Assembly: GCA_030532125.1 (NCBI GenBank)
Contig: JAUNLU010000002.1
Span: 241,907-305,906 of the forward strand
Origin: Trueperella sp.
GTDB lineage: Bacteria > Actinomycetota > Actinomycetes > Actinomycetales > Actinomycetaceae
Direction of reading: 5' to 3'
Length of the DNA: 64,000 nt
The stretch's first letter is position 1. Each line of letters begins with the position of its first letter. The notes below the pieces were generated by a model that worked only from the letters and a program-made list of their open reading frames with translations, was not told where the DNA came from and did not search any database. The position numbers were made by a program, and so were the translations under genes. Positions 18,461 through 30,050 of the stretch are shown here, piece after piece.

Positions 18461-18499
18461 ATTGTGGGGCACCTAGCAGGTGTCCCACAATTTTTATGT
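18461..18499. terminator. Terminator after tal, also facing secG
   Basis: A 14-bp stem ATTGTGGGGCACCT / AGGTGTCCCACAAT with one G-T pair and a 3-base loop, followed by TTTTT on the plus strand. It lies between convergent genes, and A-rich bases upstream may let it work for secG too. Confidence 0.88.
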
Positions 18500-18529
18500 C
18501 TAACTTTTAATTAGTGCGATACCAATGCA

Positions 18530-18775
18530 CTAAGCGCTCATCTTAGTAATTAGCCCAATCAGCACTACACACACGAACCAGGTCGCTGCCACAATAACCG
18601 TGATTCGGTTCAGATTTCGTTCTGCCACGCCAGAAGAACGCATCGAGGTGGAAATACCGCCGCCGAACATATCAGAGATGCCGCCGCCGCGCCCTTTGTG
18701 CAGCAAAATGGTAAGCACAAGCAGCAAGCTAGAAATAACTAGCAACACAGTACAAATAATTAGCAAAACATTCAC
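18530..18775 (-). CDS. secG: Preprotein translocase subunit SecG
   Basis: Two-helix membrane subunit of the SecYEG channel. 81 aa with hydrophobic helices at about residues 3-25 and 55-76; the cytosolic loop has the family motif LHKGRGGGISDMFGGG and then ERNLNRIT. GTG start at 18775. It sits downstream of gap-pgk-tpiA, the standard location in actinobacteria and many other bacteria. Confidence 0.94.
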   Translation of the reverse strand: MNVLLIICTVLLVISSLLLVLTILLHKGRGGGISDMFGGGISTSMRSSGVAERNLNRITVIVAATWFVCVVLIGLITKMSA

Positions 18776-18865
18776 GGTTCTATCAATTCCCTTTGAGGTG
18801 TGTTCCGGTAAAAGTGTACTTGATTACTGCGCTGAGCGCTAAATGCAGCTAGAACGTGTCTAGCA

Positions 18866-18902
18866 AGTAAGTGGTGACCCCACAGCGGGGCCACCACTTA
18901 CT
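18866..18902 (-). terminator. Terminator-like hairpin after tpiA
   Basis: A 16-bp stem with one mismatch, AGTAAGTGGTGACCCC against GGGGCCACCACTTACT, with a 5-base loop. The T tail on the minus strand is weak (TTGCT), so it may attenuate rather than stop transcription into secG. Confidence 0.7.
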
Positions 18903-18939
18903 AGTATTAGCGCAGTCTGCCGCTATCGCGGCTACGTGC

Positions 18940-19716
18940 TCAGTTCTGATAGGTGACGATCTTGGAGAATTCGTCAGCCTTAAGCGAGGCGCCACCCACT
19001 AGGGCACCATCGACATCGGCTTGGGCCATGATGTCTTTGACATTGCCCGAGTTCACCGAGCCACCGTACTGGATACGCACCGCGTCTGCAGTGTCCTGGT
19101 CGAACATTTCGGCAACCTTCTGTCGAATTGCCCCACAAACTTCCTGGGCGTCTGCTGGCGTGGCGACTTCACCGGTGCCAATTGCCCAGATTGGTTCGTA
19201 GGCAATAACAGATTTGGCAACTTCAGCTGCGCTGAGGTTCTCCAACATGGCAGCAATCTGGCCAAGCACGAACTCCACCTGCTTGCCTTCCTTGCGTACC
19301 TCTAGTGCCTCACCACAGCACATAATCGGGAACATGCCCGCATCCAGTACCTTCTTGGCTTTCTGACCAATTAGTTCATTGGTTTCGCCGTGGTATTCCC
19401 GGCGTTCCGAGTGTCCCACTACTACATAGGTGCAGCCAAGCTTGGTCAGCATTCCAGTGGAGATTTCGCCAGTGTACGCACCGGCGTCGTGGATGGAAAC
19501 ATCCTGTGCGCCGTACTTGATGTCGAAGTTGTCTCCTTCAACTAGCGTCTGTACCGAGCGAATATCAGTGAAAGGCACGATTACCGCAGCTTCAACAGTC
19601 GAGTAGTCATGCTTCAGATCTTTAAGCGTCCAAGCCAGTTTTTGCACTAGATCGGTGGCCTCAAGGTGATTGAGGTTCATCTTCCAGTTACCGGCCATCA
19701 GCGGGGTGCGAGTCAT
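18940..19716 (-). CDS. tpiA: Triosephosphate isomerase
   Basis: Interconverts dihydroxyacetone phosphate and glyceraldehyde 3-phosphate. 258 aa. Family residues: the Asn/Lys in AGNWKMNLN, the catalytic His in VVGHSERR, the catalytic Glu in [11 protein letters not shown] with the loop-6 region after it, and YGGSVNSGN for phosphate. The ATG follows GGAGGATTAA formed at the pgk stop. Directly downstream of pgk. Confidence 0.97.
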   Translation of the reverse strand: MTRTPLMAGNWKMNLNHLEATDLVQKLAWTLKDLKHDYSTVEAAVIVPFTDIRSVQTLVEGDNFDIKYGAQDVSIHDAGAYTGEISTGMLTKLGCTYVVVGHSERREYHGETNELIGQKAKKVLDAGMFPIMCCGEALEVRKEGKQVEFVLGQIAAMLENLSAAEVAKSVIAYEPIWAIGTGEVATPADAQEVCGAIRQKVAEMFDQDTADAVRIQYGGSVNSGNVKDIMAQADVDGALVGGASLKADEFSKIVTYQN

Positions 19717-20910
19717 TTAATCCTCCAATACTGCAATACCGGGGAGCTTCTTGCCCTCGAGGAACTCGAGAGAGGCGCCACCGCCGGTAGAAATGTGGTT
19801 GAACTTTGCTTCGTCGAAGCCGAGAGTACGGACGGCAGCAGCGGAGTCACCGCCACCGACTATGGTGTAGCCTGCTGCATCTTGCATAGCTTTAGCAACG
19901 GCTTCGGTGCCTTTAGCAAATGCCGAGAATTCAAAAACTCCCATCGGACCATTCCAGACGATGGTCTTTGAATTCGCGATAGCTTCAGCATACTGTTTAC
20001 GGGTTTCCGGTCCAATATCCAGCGCCATCTCATCAGTAGGCATGGACGGTGAATCGAAAATTGAGGCAGGCGCATCAGCAGAAAATTCCGGAGCGGTGAC
20101 ATTGTCAACTGGCAACAGCAGTTCCACGCCATTGGCTTCAGCTTTGGCTAGATATTCTGCTGCTTGGGCTAGCTGATCTTCTTCCAACAGGGACTTGCCC
20201 ACCTCGAAGCCCTGTGCCTTTAAGAAGGTGTAAGCCATACCGCCGCCGATAAGCAGCCGGTCAGCCTTTTCTAGGAGATTGTCGATAACGCCTAGTTTGT
20301 CAGATACCTTAGAGCCACCCAGCACTACGGTATAAGGCCGCTGTGGATCTTTAGTAGCCCGCGACAGCGAGTCAATTTCTTTGAAAACTAACTCGCCAGC
20401 TGCCGATGGCAGTTCCTTAGCGATGTCGTACACCGAGGCTTGTTTGCGATGTACGACGCCGAATCCATCGGAGACGAAGGCATCAGCCAGTTGGGCATAT
20501 TCCTTAGCTAGTTCTGCCCGTTCTGCGTCAACTTTAGAAGTTTCTCGAGCATCAAAGCGGACATTTTCCAGCAGCAATAGTTGCCCGTCACCTAGTGCTT
20601 CAGCTTTATTCTTTGCGTCTGCGCCGACGGTGTCATTGGCAAAATTAACTGGCGTACCGAGAAGTTCACCTAAGCGCAGTGCTACGGGAGCGAGTGAGAA
20701 ATCTGGATTGATTTCACCCTTCGGGCGGCCGAGGTGAGCAGCGACGATTACCTTTGCGCCTGCGTCTAGTAGGCGCTGCAGAGTCGGCAGCGCAGCCCGG
20801 ATTCGGCCGTCGTCAGTAATTTGTTTTTCCTCATCCAAAGGAACATTAAAATCTGACCGGACGAAAATTCGTTTACCTGCGATGTCGCCCAGTGAATCAA
20901 TAGTTCTCAT
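19717..20910 (-). CDS. pgk: Phosphoglycerate kinase
   Basis: Makes ATP from 1,3-bisphosphoglycerate in lower glycolysis. 397 aa, normal length. Motifs: [23 protein letters not shown], the nucleotide region [40 protein letters not shown] and [20 protein letters not shown] precedes the ATG. Its stop abuts the tpiA start. A hairpin stands between it and gap. Confidence 0.97.
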   Translation of the reverse strand: MRTIDSLGDIAGKRIFVRSDFNVPLDEEKQITDDGRIRAALPTLQRLLDAGAKVIVAAHLGRPKGEINPDFSLAPVALRLGELLGTPVNFANDTVGADAKNKAEALGDGQLLLLENVRFDARETSKVDAERAELAKEYAQLADAFVSDGFGVVHRKQASVYDIAKELPSAAGELVFKEIDSLSRATKDPQRPYTVVLGGSKVSDKLGVIDNLLEKADRLLIGGGMAYTFLKAQGFEVGKSLLEEDQLAQAAEYLAKAEANGVELLLPVDNVTAPEFSADAPASIFDSPSMPTDEMALDIGPETRKQYAEAIANSKTIVWNGPMGVFEFSAFAKGTEAVAKAMQDAAGYTIVGGGDSAAAVRTLGFDEAKFNHISTGGGASLEFLEGKKLPGIAVLED

Positions 20911-20935
20911 TTTCTTTCCTTCGCCTCTGAGATGG

Positions 20936-20964
20936 AGACGCCCGCACTGTGGGTGCGGGCGTCT
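20936..20964 (-). terminator. Hairpin between gap and pgk
   Basis: A perfect 12-bp stem AGACGCCCGCAC / GTGCGGGCGTCT with a 5-base loop. The following minus-strand bases (CCATCTCAG) are not T-rich. It may partly end gap transcripts or protect the gap mRNA 3' end, giving gap higher expression than pgk and tpiA. Confidence 0.7.
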
Positions 20965-20979
20965 ACCTAAATGTAAAAA

Positions 20980-22020
<1,041 letters not shown>

Positions 22021-22033
22021 TCAGTTGTACTTT

Positions 22034-22047
22034 GCGGGCTAGCCCGC
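22034..22047. promoter_or_regulatory. 14-bp palindrome upstream of gap
   Basis: GCGGGCTAGCCCGC is a perfect palindrome 50-63 bases before the gap start codon, in a 182-base gap that must hold the gap promoter. It could be a regulator binding site or an mRNA hairpin. No known site was recognised. Confidence 0.4.
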
Positions 22048-22166
22048 GAAACGGTGAGAATGTTTCTCGACCGATCCGTGAACAATTCTATACCTTCAGT
22101 GAGGGCGAAAATAGTTCGGATACCGGCTTCAGTTAAGGCTGTTCCTCACATATTTGCGGAAAATAT

Positions 22167-23156
22167 TTAGCTTTGTGAACTGCGTCGCGCCCGATGCACC
22201 GCATCCATAGTGTCAGGAATCCCCAATTCGGCAGCGCGCTTATCCGCCATGGTATTTAACCGCCGCAAGCGCCCGGCGACGGCGTCTTTAGTAGCTTTAG
22301 GTTCCAGACGCTCACCGAGCATATTCAGCGAGTCTTCCGGATACTTAATCCGGCATTCTCCAGCTTGGCGCAAGTTGTCCGGGATATCTTCCAGGATCTC
22401 AAAAGCGCGCTTTACTCGAATTACTGCTACTACTGCCGCATCAGCGGAGCGGCGCATATTAGCGTCGTCAAAATTTGCTAGCCGATTTGCTTGCCCGTGT
22501 ACCTCGCGTTCGGTGCGGAGTTCTTCCCAGCGCAGTACTGCACTATTAGCCCCCATCCGAGCTAACATTGCAGAGATAGCGTCGCCTTCCCGAATATCAA
22601 CTCGATAGGCTCCGCGAGCTTCCCGAGCTCGATATGGAATATCTAATCGGCGAGCTAGCCCACCGATGGCATACGCCGCCTCTAGCGAGGGGCAAGTTAC
22701 TTCTAATGAGGCATTGCGCCCGGGCTCCATTAATCTGCCGCGTGCCAAAAAGGCCCCCCGCCAGGCAGCGGCGGCATCAGCTTTTGATCCGGCGACGATC
22801 TGCGGAGCCAACCCCCGCATTGGGCGCCCCCGGTGATCCAGCAGACCTACGCTACGGGCAATGCGCTCACCGCGCTCATGCACGGTCACAACATAGTAAT
22901 TGTTACTGCTGCCAGCTTTGGAGGCCACTGCCACATCGGCTTCCACCGAAAATGCATTACGCAATAATTCGGCTAGATGGCGTGCTGCCCCCGGATGCGG
23001 AAACTCAGCTTGCAAGGTAACAACGCCGCCATTTATTTGTAGCCCGCCGCCAAATCGGAACAAGGTAGAAATTTCTGCAACCATTGCGGAAGCGACGCGC
23101 GGGTAGACGTCACTAATTTCGTCCTTAACCGCAATAGTCAAGGCCGGCAATCGCAT
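22167..23156 (-). CDS. whiA: WhiA, DNA-binding regulator with LAGLIDADG-like and HTH domains
   Basis: Conserved Gram-positive regulator, best known for controlling sporulation and cell division genes in Streptomyces. 329 aa. The N-terminal domain begins with VKDEISDV; the degenerate homing-endonuclease core includes AWRGAFLARGRLMEPGR and YRVDIREGDAISAML; the C-terminal HTH has LRQAGECRIKYPEDSLNMLGERL and KDAVAGRLRRLN. Here, in an organism with no sign of sporulation genes in view, it probably regulates division. It closes the uvrC-rapZ-yvcK-whiA set. Confidence 0.95.
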   Translation of the reverse strand: MRLPALTIAVKDEISDVYPRVASAMVAEISTLFRFGGGLQINGGVVTLQAEFPHPGAARHLAELLRNAFSVEADVAVASKAGSSNNYYVVTVHERGERIARSVGLLDHRGRPMRGLAPQIVAGSKADAAAAWRGAFLARGRLMEPGRNASLEVTCPSLEAAYAIGGLARRLDIPYRAREARGAYRVDIREGDAISAMLARMGANSAVLRWEELRTEREVHGQANRLANFDDANMRRSADAAVVAVIRVKRAFEILEDIPDNLRQAGECRIKYPEDSLNMLGERLEPKATKDAVAGRLRRLNTMADKRAAELGIPDTMDAVHRARRSSQS

Positions 23157-23222
23157 TAGTTCTCTCCCCTTCCGATAAGTCAGCTGTAATTCTATCTAGC
23201 CCAGCATACGTAACCAAAACTT

Positions 23223-24173
23223 TTACTTAACTGGGAACCAAGAAAATGCTTCTCGGTATGCAGCTGCTAAATTCAGTGGATCGTGTTGCGCGCGGTTATC
23301 CCGGCGCGAGACTTTCCAGGACAGCACGCGGGCACCGCAGCCGCGGGCAGCGTCTTCCAGCTCAGTCCAGTTAGTTACTGATTCCGGATCAACTAGCACC
23401 ACATCTAGCTTTAGATCTGGGGCATGTTCTTGAAAAGATCGCACATGGTCAGCAGCGCTGAGGGAAGCGGTTTCGCTGTCCGGTACCAAATTGATCACCA
23501 GCATGCGCCGCGCATCCGTGCGCACCAGCGCTTCATGCAGTTCCGGCACCAGCAGATGTGGAATGACGGAGGTATACCAGGATCCCGGTCCAAAAATTAC
23601 CCAGTCCGCATTGAACACTGCCCCCACTGCTTCGGGGCGCGCGGGTGGATCTTTAGGGGAAATGCGAACGTGTTCAATATCGGCTTGGCAGGTTGCCACC
23701 GCAACTTGCCCGCGGATGGTTTCCAATTCGCCTGCCATTCTGATATCTGCTTCAATTTCAAGCGGGGTAGCTGACATTGGCACTACTCGCCCCTTGGTGT
23801 CCAGCAGTTGGCCAATTAAATCCAGCCCAGCCACCGGATCCCCCAACAATTCCCAAACGGTAGCGATCAGTAAATTTCCCATTGAGTGGCCGTCGAGGTC
23901 GCCATCGGTGCGGAACCGATACTGCAATACATCGCGCCAAGTCTGGCCCCACCCACCGTCGTCACAGAGCGCAGAAAGTGCCATCCGCAAATCGCCTGGC
24001 GGCAGAATATCCAGTTCTTTGCGCAACCGACCAGAGGAGCCGCCGTCGTCAGCTACCGTAACAATTGCAGTGATATTGCGGGTTAGGATGCGCAGCGCGG
24101 AAAGTGAGGCATAGAGACCGTGTCCCCCACCCAGCGCCACTACATCAGCACCCCGGGCACCGATTCTGTTCAT
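23223..24173 (-). CDS. yvcK: YvcK/CofD-like gluconeogenesis factor
   Basis: UDP-sugar-binding protein family needed for cell-wall homeostasis on gluconeogenic carbon sources in Bacillus and mycobacteria (CuvA). 316 aa. Motifs: VVALGGGHGLYASLSALR, TVADDGGSSGRLRKEL, PPGDLRMALSAL, GHSMGNLLIA, and FGPGSWYTSVIPHLLVP. Its start overlaps the rapZ stop by ATGA, so the two are translationally coupled. It precedes whiA by 67 bases. Confidence 0.94.
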   Translation of the reverse strand: MNRIGARGADVVALGGGHGLYASLSALRILTRNITAIVTVADDGGSSGRLRKELDILPPGDLRMALSALCDDGGWGQTWRDVLQYRFRTDGDLDGHSMGNLLIATVWELLGDPVAGLDLIGQLLDTKGRVVPMSATPLEIEADIRMAGELETIRGQVAVATCQADIEHVRISPKDPPARPEAVGAVFNADWVIFGPGSWYTSVIPHLLVPELHEALVRTDARRMLVINLVPDSETASLSAADHVRSFQEHAPDLKLDVVLVDPESVTNWTELEDAARGCGARVLSWKVSRRDNRAQHDPLNLAAAYREAFSWFPVK

Positions 24174-25105
24174 TCGCGCCCCAAATCACGGTGAATAGTG
24201 CGTACGTCAACTCCACGGGACCGCAGCTTCTGGGAAATGTTTTCTGCCATCGCTACTGATCGGTGTTTCCCACCAGTGCAACCAATCGCGATTGTCACAT
24301 ACGGTTTTAGCTCGCGCACATAGCCCGAAAAGATGGGATAGAGCAGGTCCACATATTTGTTGGCAAACTCCTCAGCGCCGTCAATGCTCATCACAAAATT
24401 GCGCACCGGTTCATCTCTGCCAGTCATATGCCGCAATTCGCTAACCCAGTAGGGATTGGGTAAGAACCGCACATCCGCCACATGGTCCGCATCCAGTGGT
24501 ACGCCGTATTTGAAGCCAAAGCTCATCACCGTAATATGCAGGCTCTTATCGCCAGCTTTCGACACCGCAGCGCGTACTTTCCGCGCCAAATCGTGCACTG
24601 ACAGTTCTGAAGTGTCCAGGTACAGGTCAGCGCGGTTACGCAATTGTTCCAGCAGTTGGCGTTCTTTGCGGATGCCATCTAGCAGCCGGCCCCCTTCTTG
24701 CAGCGGGTGGGGGCGGCGCACGCTTTCATAGCGGTTGACCAAAATATCATCCGAAGCGTCGAGGAACAGTATCCGGTAGCGAATATTTTCTCGAGTCAGC
24801 TGATCCAACACTCCCAGAAGTTCTACGAAATACTCCCGGGAGCGCACGTCGACAACAACTGCTAGTTTCTGCACTGTCCCTGCTGGACTGATCAGTCCGG
24901 CCAGGGCGCCCAGTAGCCGGGGTGGCAAATTATCAACTACATACCAGCCCAGATCCTCGAGAGTGTCCGCAGCTCGAGAGCGCCCTGCTCCCGAGATACC
25001 AGTGATAATGATGATCTCTGGCACTTCATTTTCCGGAAGGGTGGCGTCTTCATCCAATTGGAAAATTCCAGTGGGAATATTACCGGTGTCGTTGATATCT
25101 ACCAT
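24170..25105 (-). CDS. rapZ: RapZ family nucleotide-binding protein (YvcJ)
   Basis: P-loop protein of 311 aa. The Walker A is GISGAGRSRAADTLEDLGW; the YVVDNLPPRLL motif, RRPHPL, and C-terminal VTIAIGCTGGKHRSVAMAE with HRDL define the family. In E. coli RapZ directs RNase E to the sRNA GlmZ; in Gram-positives (YvcJ) the role is less clear, with links to competence and cell envelope. Located between uvrC and yvcK as in most actinobacteria. Confidence 0.94.
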   Translation of the reverse strand: MVDINDTGNIPTGIFQLDEDATLPENEVPEIIIITGISGAGRSRAADTLEDLGWYVVDNLPPRLLGALAGLISPAGTVQKLAVVVDVRSREYFVELLGVLDQLTRENIRYRILFLDASDDILVNRYESVRRPHPLQEGGRLLDGIRKERQLLEQLRNRADLYLDTSELSVHDLARKVRAAVSKAGDKSLHITVMSFGFKYGVPLDADHVADVRFLPNPYWVSELRHMTGRDEPVRNFVMSIDGAEEFANKYVDLLYPIFSGYVRELKPYVTIAIGCTGGKHRSVAMAENISQKLRSRGVDVRTIHRDLGRE

Positions 25106-25128
25106 GACTACATCGTGCCAGTTTTTAC

Positions 25129-27117
25129 TCAGCTGCGTCGGGTATTTTCGACTGACGCGAAATGAGCTACTATCTGTTGCGCTAATTGGGGCCCAATTCC
25201 AGAGACTTCTTGTAGCTGTAGTGCACTAGCCTGCTTTATGCGCGCTACTGAGCCGAAATGTTTTAACAGCGCAGTTTGTTTCGCTGGTCCCAGGCCTGCT
25301 ATTTCATCTAAGGCAGAACGAGTCATTGCTTTGCTGCGTTTTTGCCGATGAAAAGTGATTGCGAAACGGTGTGATTCGTCGCGTAAATACTGCAACATTC
25401 GCAGTGCCGGGGAGGTGCGCGGCAGTATTATCGGAAATTCTTCCCCCGGCACCCAAACTTCTTCTAACCGCTTGGCCAAACCCACCACCGCAACGTCAAC
25501 CGCTAATTCTGCAATAACTCGCTGCGCTGCATTTACCTGTGGCAATCCCCCGTCTACCACGATTAGATCGGGTTGATAAGCGAATTTATGCCGCTTGGGC
25601 AGGGCAGTTTCTGCAGTAGTTTCGTTAGCTAACGGTTCGTCATCGGACGCATCATCTGCAGCTGCCCCCGCTTTAAGCCGTGCCAGCCGACGGCGCAATA
25701 CTTCATCCATTGCCGCGGTGTCATCGGTAGCGCCAGTCCCATCCGGTCCGCGCACAATAAATTTCCGGTAATCGGATTTTTTGGCTAAGCCATCTTCAAA
25801 TACCACCATGGATGCCACTTGATGCGTCCCTTGGATATGCGAAATATCGTAGGCTTCAATGCGCAGTGGCGCCCGCGGCAATCCCAAACCGGTACGCAGC
25901 TCTTCCAGCGCCTGAGAGCGCTCGGTCAGGTCACCAATCCGCGCCAGTTTATGCCGGGCTAACGCCTGCACTGCATTCCGGTGCACAGTTTGTGCCAATT
26001 TGGCTTTTGCCCCACGTTTCGGCACTCGAATCTGTACTGTGGCGCCCCGCAACTGGGTCAGCCATTTTGCTAATGCATGCTGATCTGCTGGCAAATCTGG
26101 CACCCAAATTTCCCGCGGCACCGCATTAGCTGCCACATGTGCGACGTCGTCAATCGACTTTGCGCTGTGCTTCGTAGAATTTTGGGGCGCGTATTCACCG
26201 TATACCTGCATCAACAATTGCGAAATCAACCCAGCCTGGTCTTCATCTTCGATACTAGATATCCATCCGCGCTGACCTCGGATCCGCCCAGCACGGATAT
26301 AAAAGACTTGCACTGAGGCTTCTAACTCATCAAATTCCAGCCCGAACACATCGGCATCGACATCGGCGTCAAAAACTACTGTGTTCTGTTCGGCAATAGT
26401 TTCGAGGGCGGCAGCGTCATCCCGCAGTTTGGCAGCTTTCTCAAAGTTCTGCTCCTGCGCGGCTTGCATCATCTCGGTGCGCTTTTTACGGATAAGTTCT
26501 TCCCCAGTGCTATCCAGGAACCGAGTCATATCGGTAGCAATTTGGCGGTGCTCCGCCGCCGAGACTCGACCCACACACGGCGCCGCACAGCGGTCAATGT
26601 AGCCGTTGAGGCAGGGCCGCCCCGAACGCTGGGCATTGCGAAATACCCCCATACTGCACGACCGCATCGGAAAAACTCGCAATAGCTCATTCAACGATCC
26701 GCGCAATGCCCAAACTTTGGTATACGGCCCGTAGTAGCGATTGCCTTTGCGGTGTTTGCCGCGAGTGACGAATACTCGCGGGTACTCTTCACTCATGGTG
26801 ACGGCCAAGTAGGGATAAGACTTATCGTCCCGAAACACCACATTGAACCGCGGGGAAAACTCTTTGATCCACGCATATTCCAAAGTGAGAGCTTCCAGCT
26901 CAGAGGCAACTACCACCCACTCAACTTTGGCTGCGGTATAAACCATTTGTTTGGTGCGGGGATGCAATTCGGCCGGATTTTGAAAATAACTAGCGAGCCG
27001 GTTGCGCAGTGACCGCGCCTTACCCACATAGATAACGCGCCCCTCGGCGTCGATAAACCGATAGACGCCGGGATCGGTTGGGATATCGGTAGGGCGGTAA
27101 CTCTGCGGATCAGCCAC
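25129..27117 (-). CDS. uvrC: Excinuclease ABC subunit C
   Basis: Makes both incisions of nucleotide excision repair. 662 aa. Domain order: GIY-YIG nuclease (GVYRFIDAEGRVIYVGKA, residues 18-95), a Cys-rich patch (CLNGYIDRCAAPCVG), the UvrB-interacting UVR helix pair (about 200-240), the RNase H-like nuclease (IEAYDISHIQGTHQVASMVVFEDG and VVDGG), and tandem helix-hairpin-helix motifs at the end (LDEIAGLGPAKQTALL, VSGIGPQLAQQI). GTG start three bases after the uvrA stop, so uvrA and uvrC are an operon here. Confidence 0.97.
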   Translation of the reverse strand: MADPQSYRPTDIPTDPGVYRFIDAEGRVIYVGKARSLRNRLASYFQNPAELHPRTKQMVYTAAKVEWVVVASELEALTLEYAWIKEFSPRFNVVFRDDKSYPYLAVTMSEEYPRVFVTRGKHRKGNRYYGPYTKVWALRGSLNELLRVFPMRSCSMGVFRNAQRSGRPCLNGYIDRCAAPCVGRVSAAEHRQIATDMTRFLDSTGEELIRKKRTEMMQAAQEQNFEKAAKLRDDAAALETIAEQNTVVFDADVDADVFGLEFDELEASVQVFYIRAGRIRGQRGWISSIEDEDQAGLISQLLMQVYGEYAPQNSTKHSAKSIDDVAHVAANAVPREIWVPDLPADQHALAKWLTQLRGATVQIRVPKRGAKAKLAQTVHRNAVQALARHKLARIGDLTERSQALEELRTGLGLPRAPLRIEAYDISHIQGTHQVASMVVFEDGLAKKSDYRKFIVRGPDGTGATDDTAAMDEVLRRRLARLKAGAAADDASDDEPLANETTAETALPKRHKFAYQPDLIVVDGGLPQVNAAQRVIAELAVDVAVVGLAKRLEEVWVPGEEFPIILPRTSPALRMLQYLRDESHRFAITFHRQKRSKAMTRSALDEIAGLGPAKQTALLKHFGSVARIKQASALQLQEVSGIGPQLAQQIVAHFASVENTRRS

Positions 27118-27119
27118 GA

Positions 27120-29966
27120 TTATTTCCCGTCTGCTGCCAAAATACCGGCCAGGAACTGACCAGTGAAAGATGCGGGAACTTTTGCAACTTCTTCCGGAGT
27201 GCCGGTCGCTACTACTGATCCGCCCCCGCTGCCGCCTTCCGGGCCCATATCAATAACCCAGTCCGCCGTCTTTATTACATCCAGATTGTGCTCAATAACA
27301 ATTACGGTATTGCCCTTATTAGTTAGTTCTTGCAGCACTTCCAACAACTTATTTACATCTTCAAAGTGCAGCCCGGTAGTGGGCTCATCCAAGATGTACA
27401 CCGTGCGCCCGGTAGAGCGGCGGTGCAGTTCCGCCGCAAGTTTCACCCGCTGCGCTTCGCCCCCCGATAGCGTAGTTGCCGGTTGGCCGAGCCGCACATA
27501 TCCCAAGCCCACGGCATCTAGCACGTCCAGATGTCGCGTAATTCGTGGGATGGAATCAAAGAATTCCCGTGCTTCGGAGATAGTCATATCCAGCACCTGC
27601 GCTACGTTTTTGCCCTTGTATCGCACTTCTAGAGTTTCTCGGTTATAGCGCGCGCCATGGCACACTTCGCACGGCACAAAAACATCGGGCAAAAAGTTCA
27701 TCTCGATTTTTATGGTGCCGTCCCCCGCACAGGTCTCGCAGCGTCCACCCTTGACATTGAAGGAAAACCGCCCTGGACCATAACCGCGGACCTTAGCTTC
27801 CGGAGTTTCCGAGAAAAGTTTGCGGATATGATCCCACACCCCGGTGTAGGTGCCGGGATTAGAACGCGGGGTTCGCCCAATTGGCGACTGATCCACGTGC
27901 ACAACTTTTTCTAGTTCCTCGATCCCGGTAACACTTTTATGCCGCCCGGGCAGCATCCGCGCATTATTCAATTGCCCCGCCAGGGAGCGATACAAGATAT
28001 TGTTCACCAGCGAAGACTTCCCTGAGCCGGACACTCCAGTTACGGCAGTGAAGACGCCAATCGGGAACTCGACGTCTACGTTACGCAAATTATTTTCCGC
28101 AGCCCCAACAACCCGGATCTGTTTTTCTGGATCAACTTTCCGCCGCTGCGGTGGCACAGTTATTTGCTTTTTCCCAGTGAGATAAGCGCCGGTTATTGAC
28201 TCGGCACAATTGCCTAATCCATCGGGTTCGCCACTGTAAACAATTTTGCCGCCGTGCTCACCAGCTCCAGGGCCTATATCCACTATCCAGTCCGACTCGC
28301 GGATAGTTTCTTCGTCGTGTTCTACCACAATCAGGGTGTTACCCAGATCGCGCAAATGCTGCAAAGCGCCCAAGAGTTTTTGGTTATCCCGCTGGTGCAA
28401 ACCAATCGATGGCTCGTCCAGCACATAGAGCACGCCCACTAGCCCCGACCCAATCTGGGTGGCAAGCCGAATCCGCTGTGCTTCGCCGCCAGAGAGGCTA
28501 GCTGCTGGGCGGGAGAGCGTCAGATAGTGCAGCCCTACGGTAAGTAAAAATTCCAGCCGCTCGAGGATCTCCCGCAGAACTTGGCTGGCAATCTTTTGTT
28601 CCCGCTCCCCTAGCTCTATTTGTCGCAAGTATTCCAAAGCATCTCGAATAGAGAGGTCAGTGAGTTCAGCGATATTCAATTCCCCGACCCGCACTGCCAA
28701 AACTTCAGGGCGCAAGCGCGCACCCCCACAAGTTGGGCAAGCCACTTCCCGCATGAAGCCTTCATAGCGTTCGCGCGACCAACTGGATTCAGTTTCATCG
28801 TGCTTGCGCTGCACGAAGTGGATAACCCCTTCAAAACCGGTGGAGTAGGTCTTTTCCCGCCCCCAGCGGTTGCGGTACTTCATCTTTATTTTGAAATTAT
28901 GCCCATATAGAACTGCTTGCTTGGCTTCTTGCGGTAAATCTTGCCAGGGGGTGTGCACGCTAAAACCCAGTTCTTCGCCTAACACTTCCACTTGGCGCAG
29001 GTGGTAGTCGCGGGCATTTTTCGACGCCGTTACTGCCCACGGCACCAAAGCTCCGTCGGCGATCGACAGCTCTGGGTTGGGCACTACTAGATCTTCAGAT
29101 ACCGATAGCCGATAGCCGATACCGTCACAAGTGGGGCAAGAACCATATGGCGCATTAAAGGAAAAAGTTTTTGGCTCAATTTCTTCGATTTCCAGCGGAT
29201 GCTCATTAGGGCAGGCTCGTTTCTCGGAAAAGCGCAGTTCTTCTCCGTTGTCCACCAGATCAACAACTAATATGCCGTCAGATAGCCGCAATGCAGTTTC
29301 CACTGAGTCATTGAGTCGGCTAGTAATTCCGTCCCGCAGTGCTAACCGATCTACAACTACTTCAATATTGTGTTTCTTGGTTTTTGCCAGTTTTGGTGCT
29401 TCAGCTAACCGCACGACTTCGCCGTCTACCCGGGCCCGGGAAAATCCCTGCGCTACGAGGTCTTTGAACAGCTCTAGATATTCGCCTTTTCGCCCGCGCA
29501 CCACCGGCGCCAGTACTTGGAATTTAGTTCCCTCCGCCAGCTTCAAGATGCTGTCGACCATCTGCACTGGACTTTGTGCCATCACTTTGGCACCACAAAC
29601 TGGGCAATATTGGGTGCCAGCGCGGGCATAGAGCAGCCGGAGATAGTCATAGACTTCGGTAATTGTGCCCACAGTAGAGCGCGGATTGCGGTTAGTAGAT
29701 TTTTGATCGATTGATACCGCCGGAGAAAGCCCCTCAATGAAATCTACTGCCGGTTTATCCATCTGCCCCAAGAATTGGCGGGCATAAGAAGATAGCGACT
29801 CCACATAGCGGCGCTGACCTTCAGCAAAGATAGTATCGAAAGCCAGCGAAGACTTCCCCGAACCTGACAGCCCAGTGAACACCACCATCTTGTCACGCGG
29901 GATGGTCAGCGTGACATTTTGCAGATTGTGCTCGCGGGCGCCTTGGATAAATATCGAATCGTGCAC
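27120..29966 (-). CDS. uvrA: Excinuclease ABC subunit A
   Basis: Damage-sensing ABC ATPase of nucleotide excision repair. 948 aa, normal. Two ATPase modules: Walker [18 protein letters not shown] near residue 31 and [16 protein letters not shown] near 640, with signature LSGGEAQRI and [12 protein letters not shown]. Zinc sites [17 protein letters not shown] and [16 protein letters not shown] with [10 protein letters not shown] are intact. The GTG start has no good ribosome site, and TAAGCT lies six bases upstream, so the mRNA is probably leaderless. Divergent from the YciI-like gene. Confidence 0.97.
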   Translation of the reverse strand: MHDSIFIQGAREHNLQNVTLTIPRDKMVVFTGLSGSGKSSLAFDTIFAEGQRRYVESLSSYARQFLGQMDKPAVDFIEGLSPAVSIDQKSTNRNPRSTVGTITEVYDYLRLLYARAGTQYCPVCGAKVMAQSPVQMVDSILKLAEGTKFQVLAPVVRGRKGEYLELFKDLVAQGFSRARVDGEVVRLAEAPKLAKTKKHNIEVVVDRLALRDGITSRLNDSVETALRLSDGILVVDLVDNGEELRFSEKRACPNEHPLEIEEIEPKTFSFNAPYGSCPTCDGIGYRLSVSEDLVVPNPELSIADGALVPWAVTASKNARDYHLRQVEVLGEELGFSVHTPWQDLPQEAKQAVLYGHNFKIKMKYRNRWGREKTYSTGFEGVIHFVQRKHDETESSWSRERYEGFMREVACPTCGGARLRPEVLAVRVGELNIAELTDLSIRDALEYLRQIELGEREQKIASQVLREILERLEFLLTVGLHYLTLSRPAASLSGGEAQRIRLATQIGSGLVGVLYVLDEPSIGLHQRDNQKLLGALQHLRDLGNTLIVVEHDEETIRESDWIVDIGPGAGEHGGKIVYSGEPDGLGNCAESITGAYLTGKKQITVPPQRRKVDPEKQIRVVGAAENNLRNVDVEFPIGVFTAVTGVSGSGKSSLVNNILYRSLAGQLNNARMLPGRHKSVTGIEELEKVVHVDQSPIGRTPRSNPGTYTGVWDHIRKLFSETPEAKVRGYGPGRFSFNVKGGRCETCAGDGTIKIEMNFLPDVFVPCEVCHGARYNRETLEVRYKGKNVAQVLDMTISEAREFFDSIPRITRHLDVLDAVGLGYVRLGQPATTLSGGEAQRVKLAAELHRRSTGRTVYILDEPTTGLHFEDVNKLLEVLQELTNKGNTVIVIEHNLDVIKTADWVIDMGPEGGSGGGSVVATGTPEEVAKVPASFTGQFLAGILAADGK

Positions 29967-29972
29967 TATTCC

Positions 29973-29978
29973 AGCTTA
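29973..29978 (-). promoter_or_regulatory. Leaderless -10 element of uvrA
   Basis: TAAGCT, six bases, then GTG at 29966. A GGAA lies only 2-3 bases before the start, too close for a normal ribosome site, supporting a leaderless transcript. No clear LexA box was found here. Confidence 0.5.
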
Positions 29979-30038
29979 CTTAGCTAATTTTTGTTCCTCG
30001 ACTTGGCACAAAATGTAGTTGTCAACCCAGTTGCCTAC

Positions 30039-30044
30039 TAAACT
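30039..30044 (+). promoter_or_regulatory. Leaderless -10 element of the YciI-like gene
   Basis: TAAACT, six bases, then ATG at 30051, with no Shine-Dalgarno site. A TTGTCA lies at 30019-30024, closer than the usual -35 spacing. Confidence 0.55.
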
Positions 30045-30050
30045 CAAAAT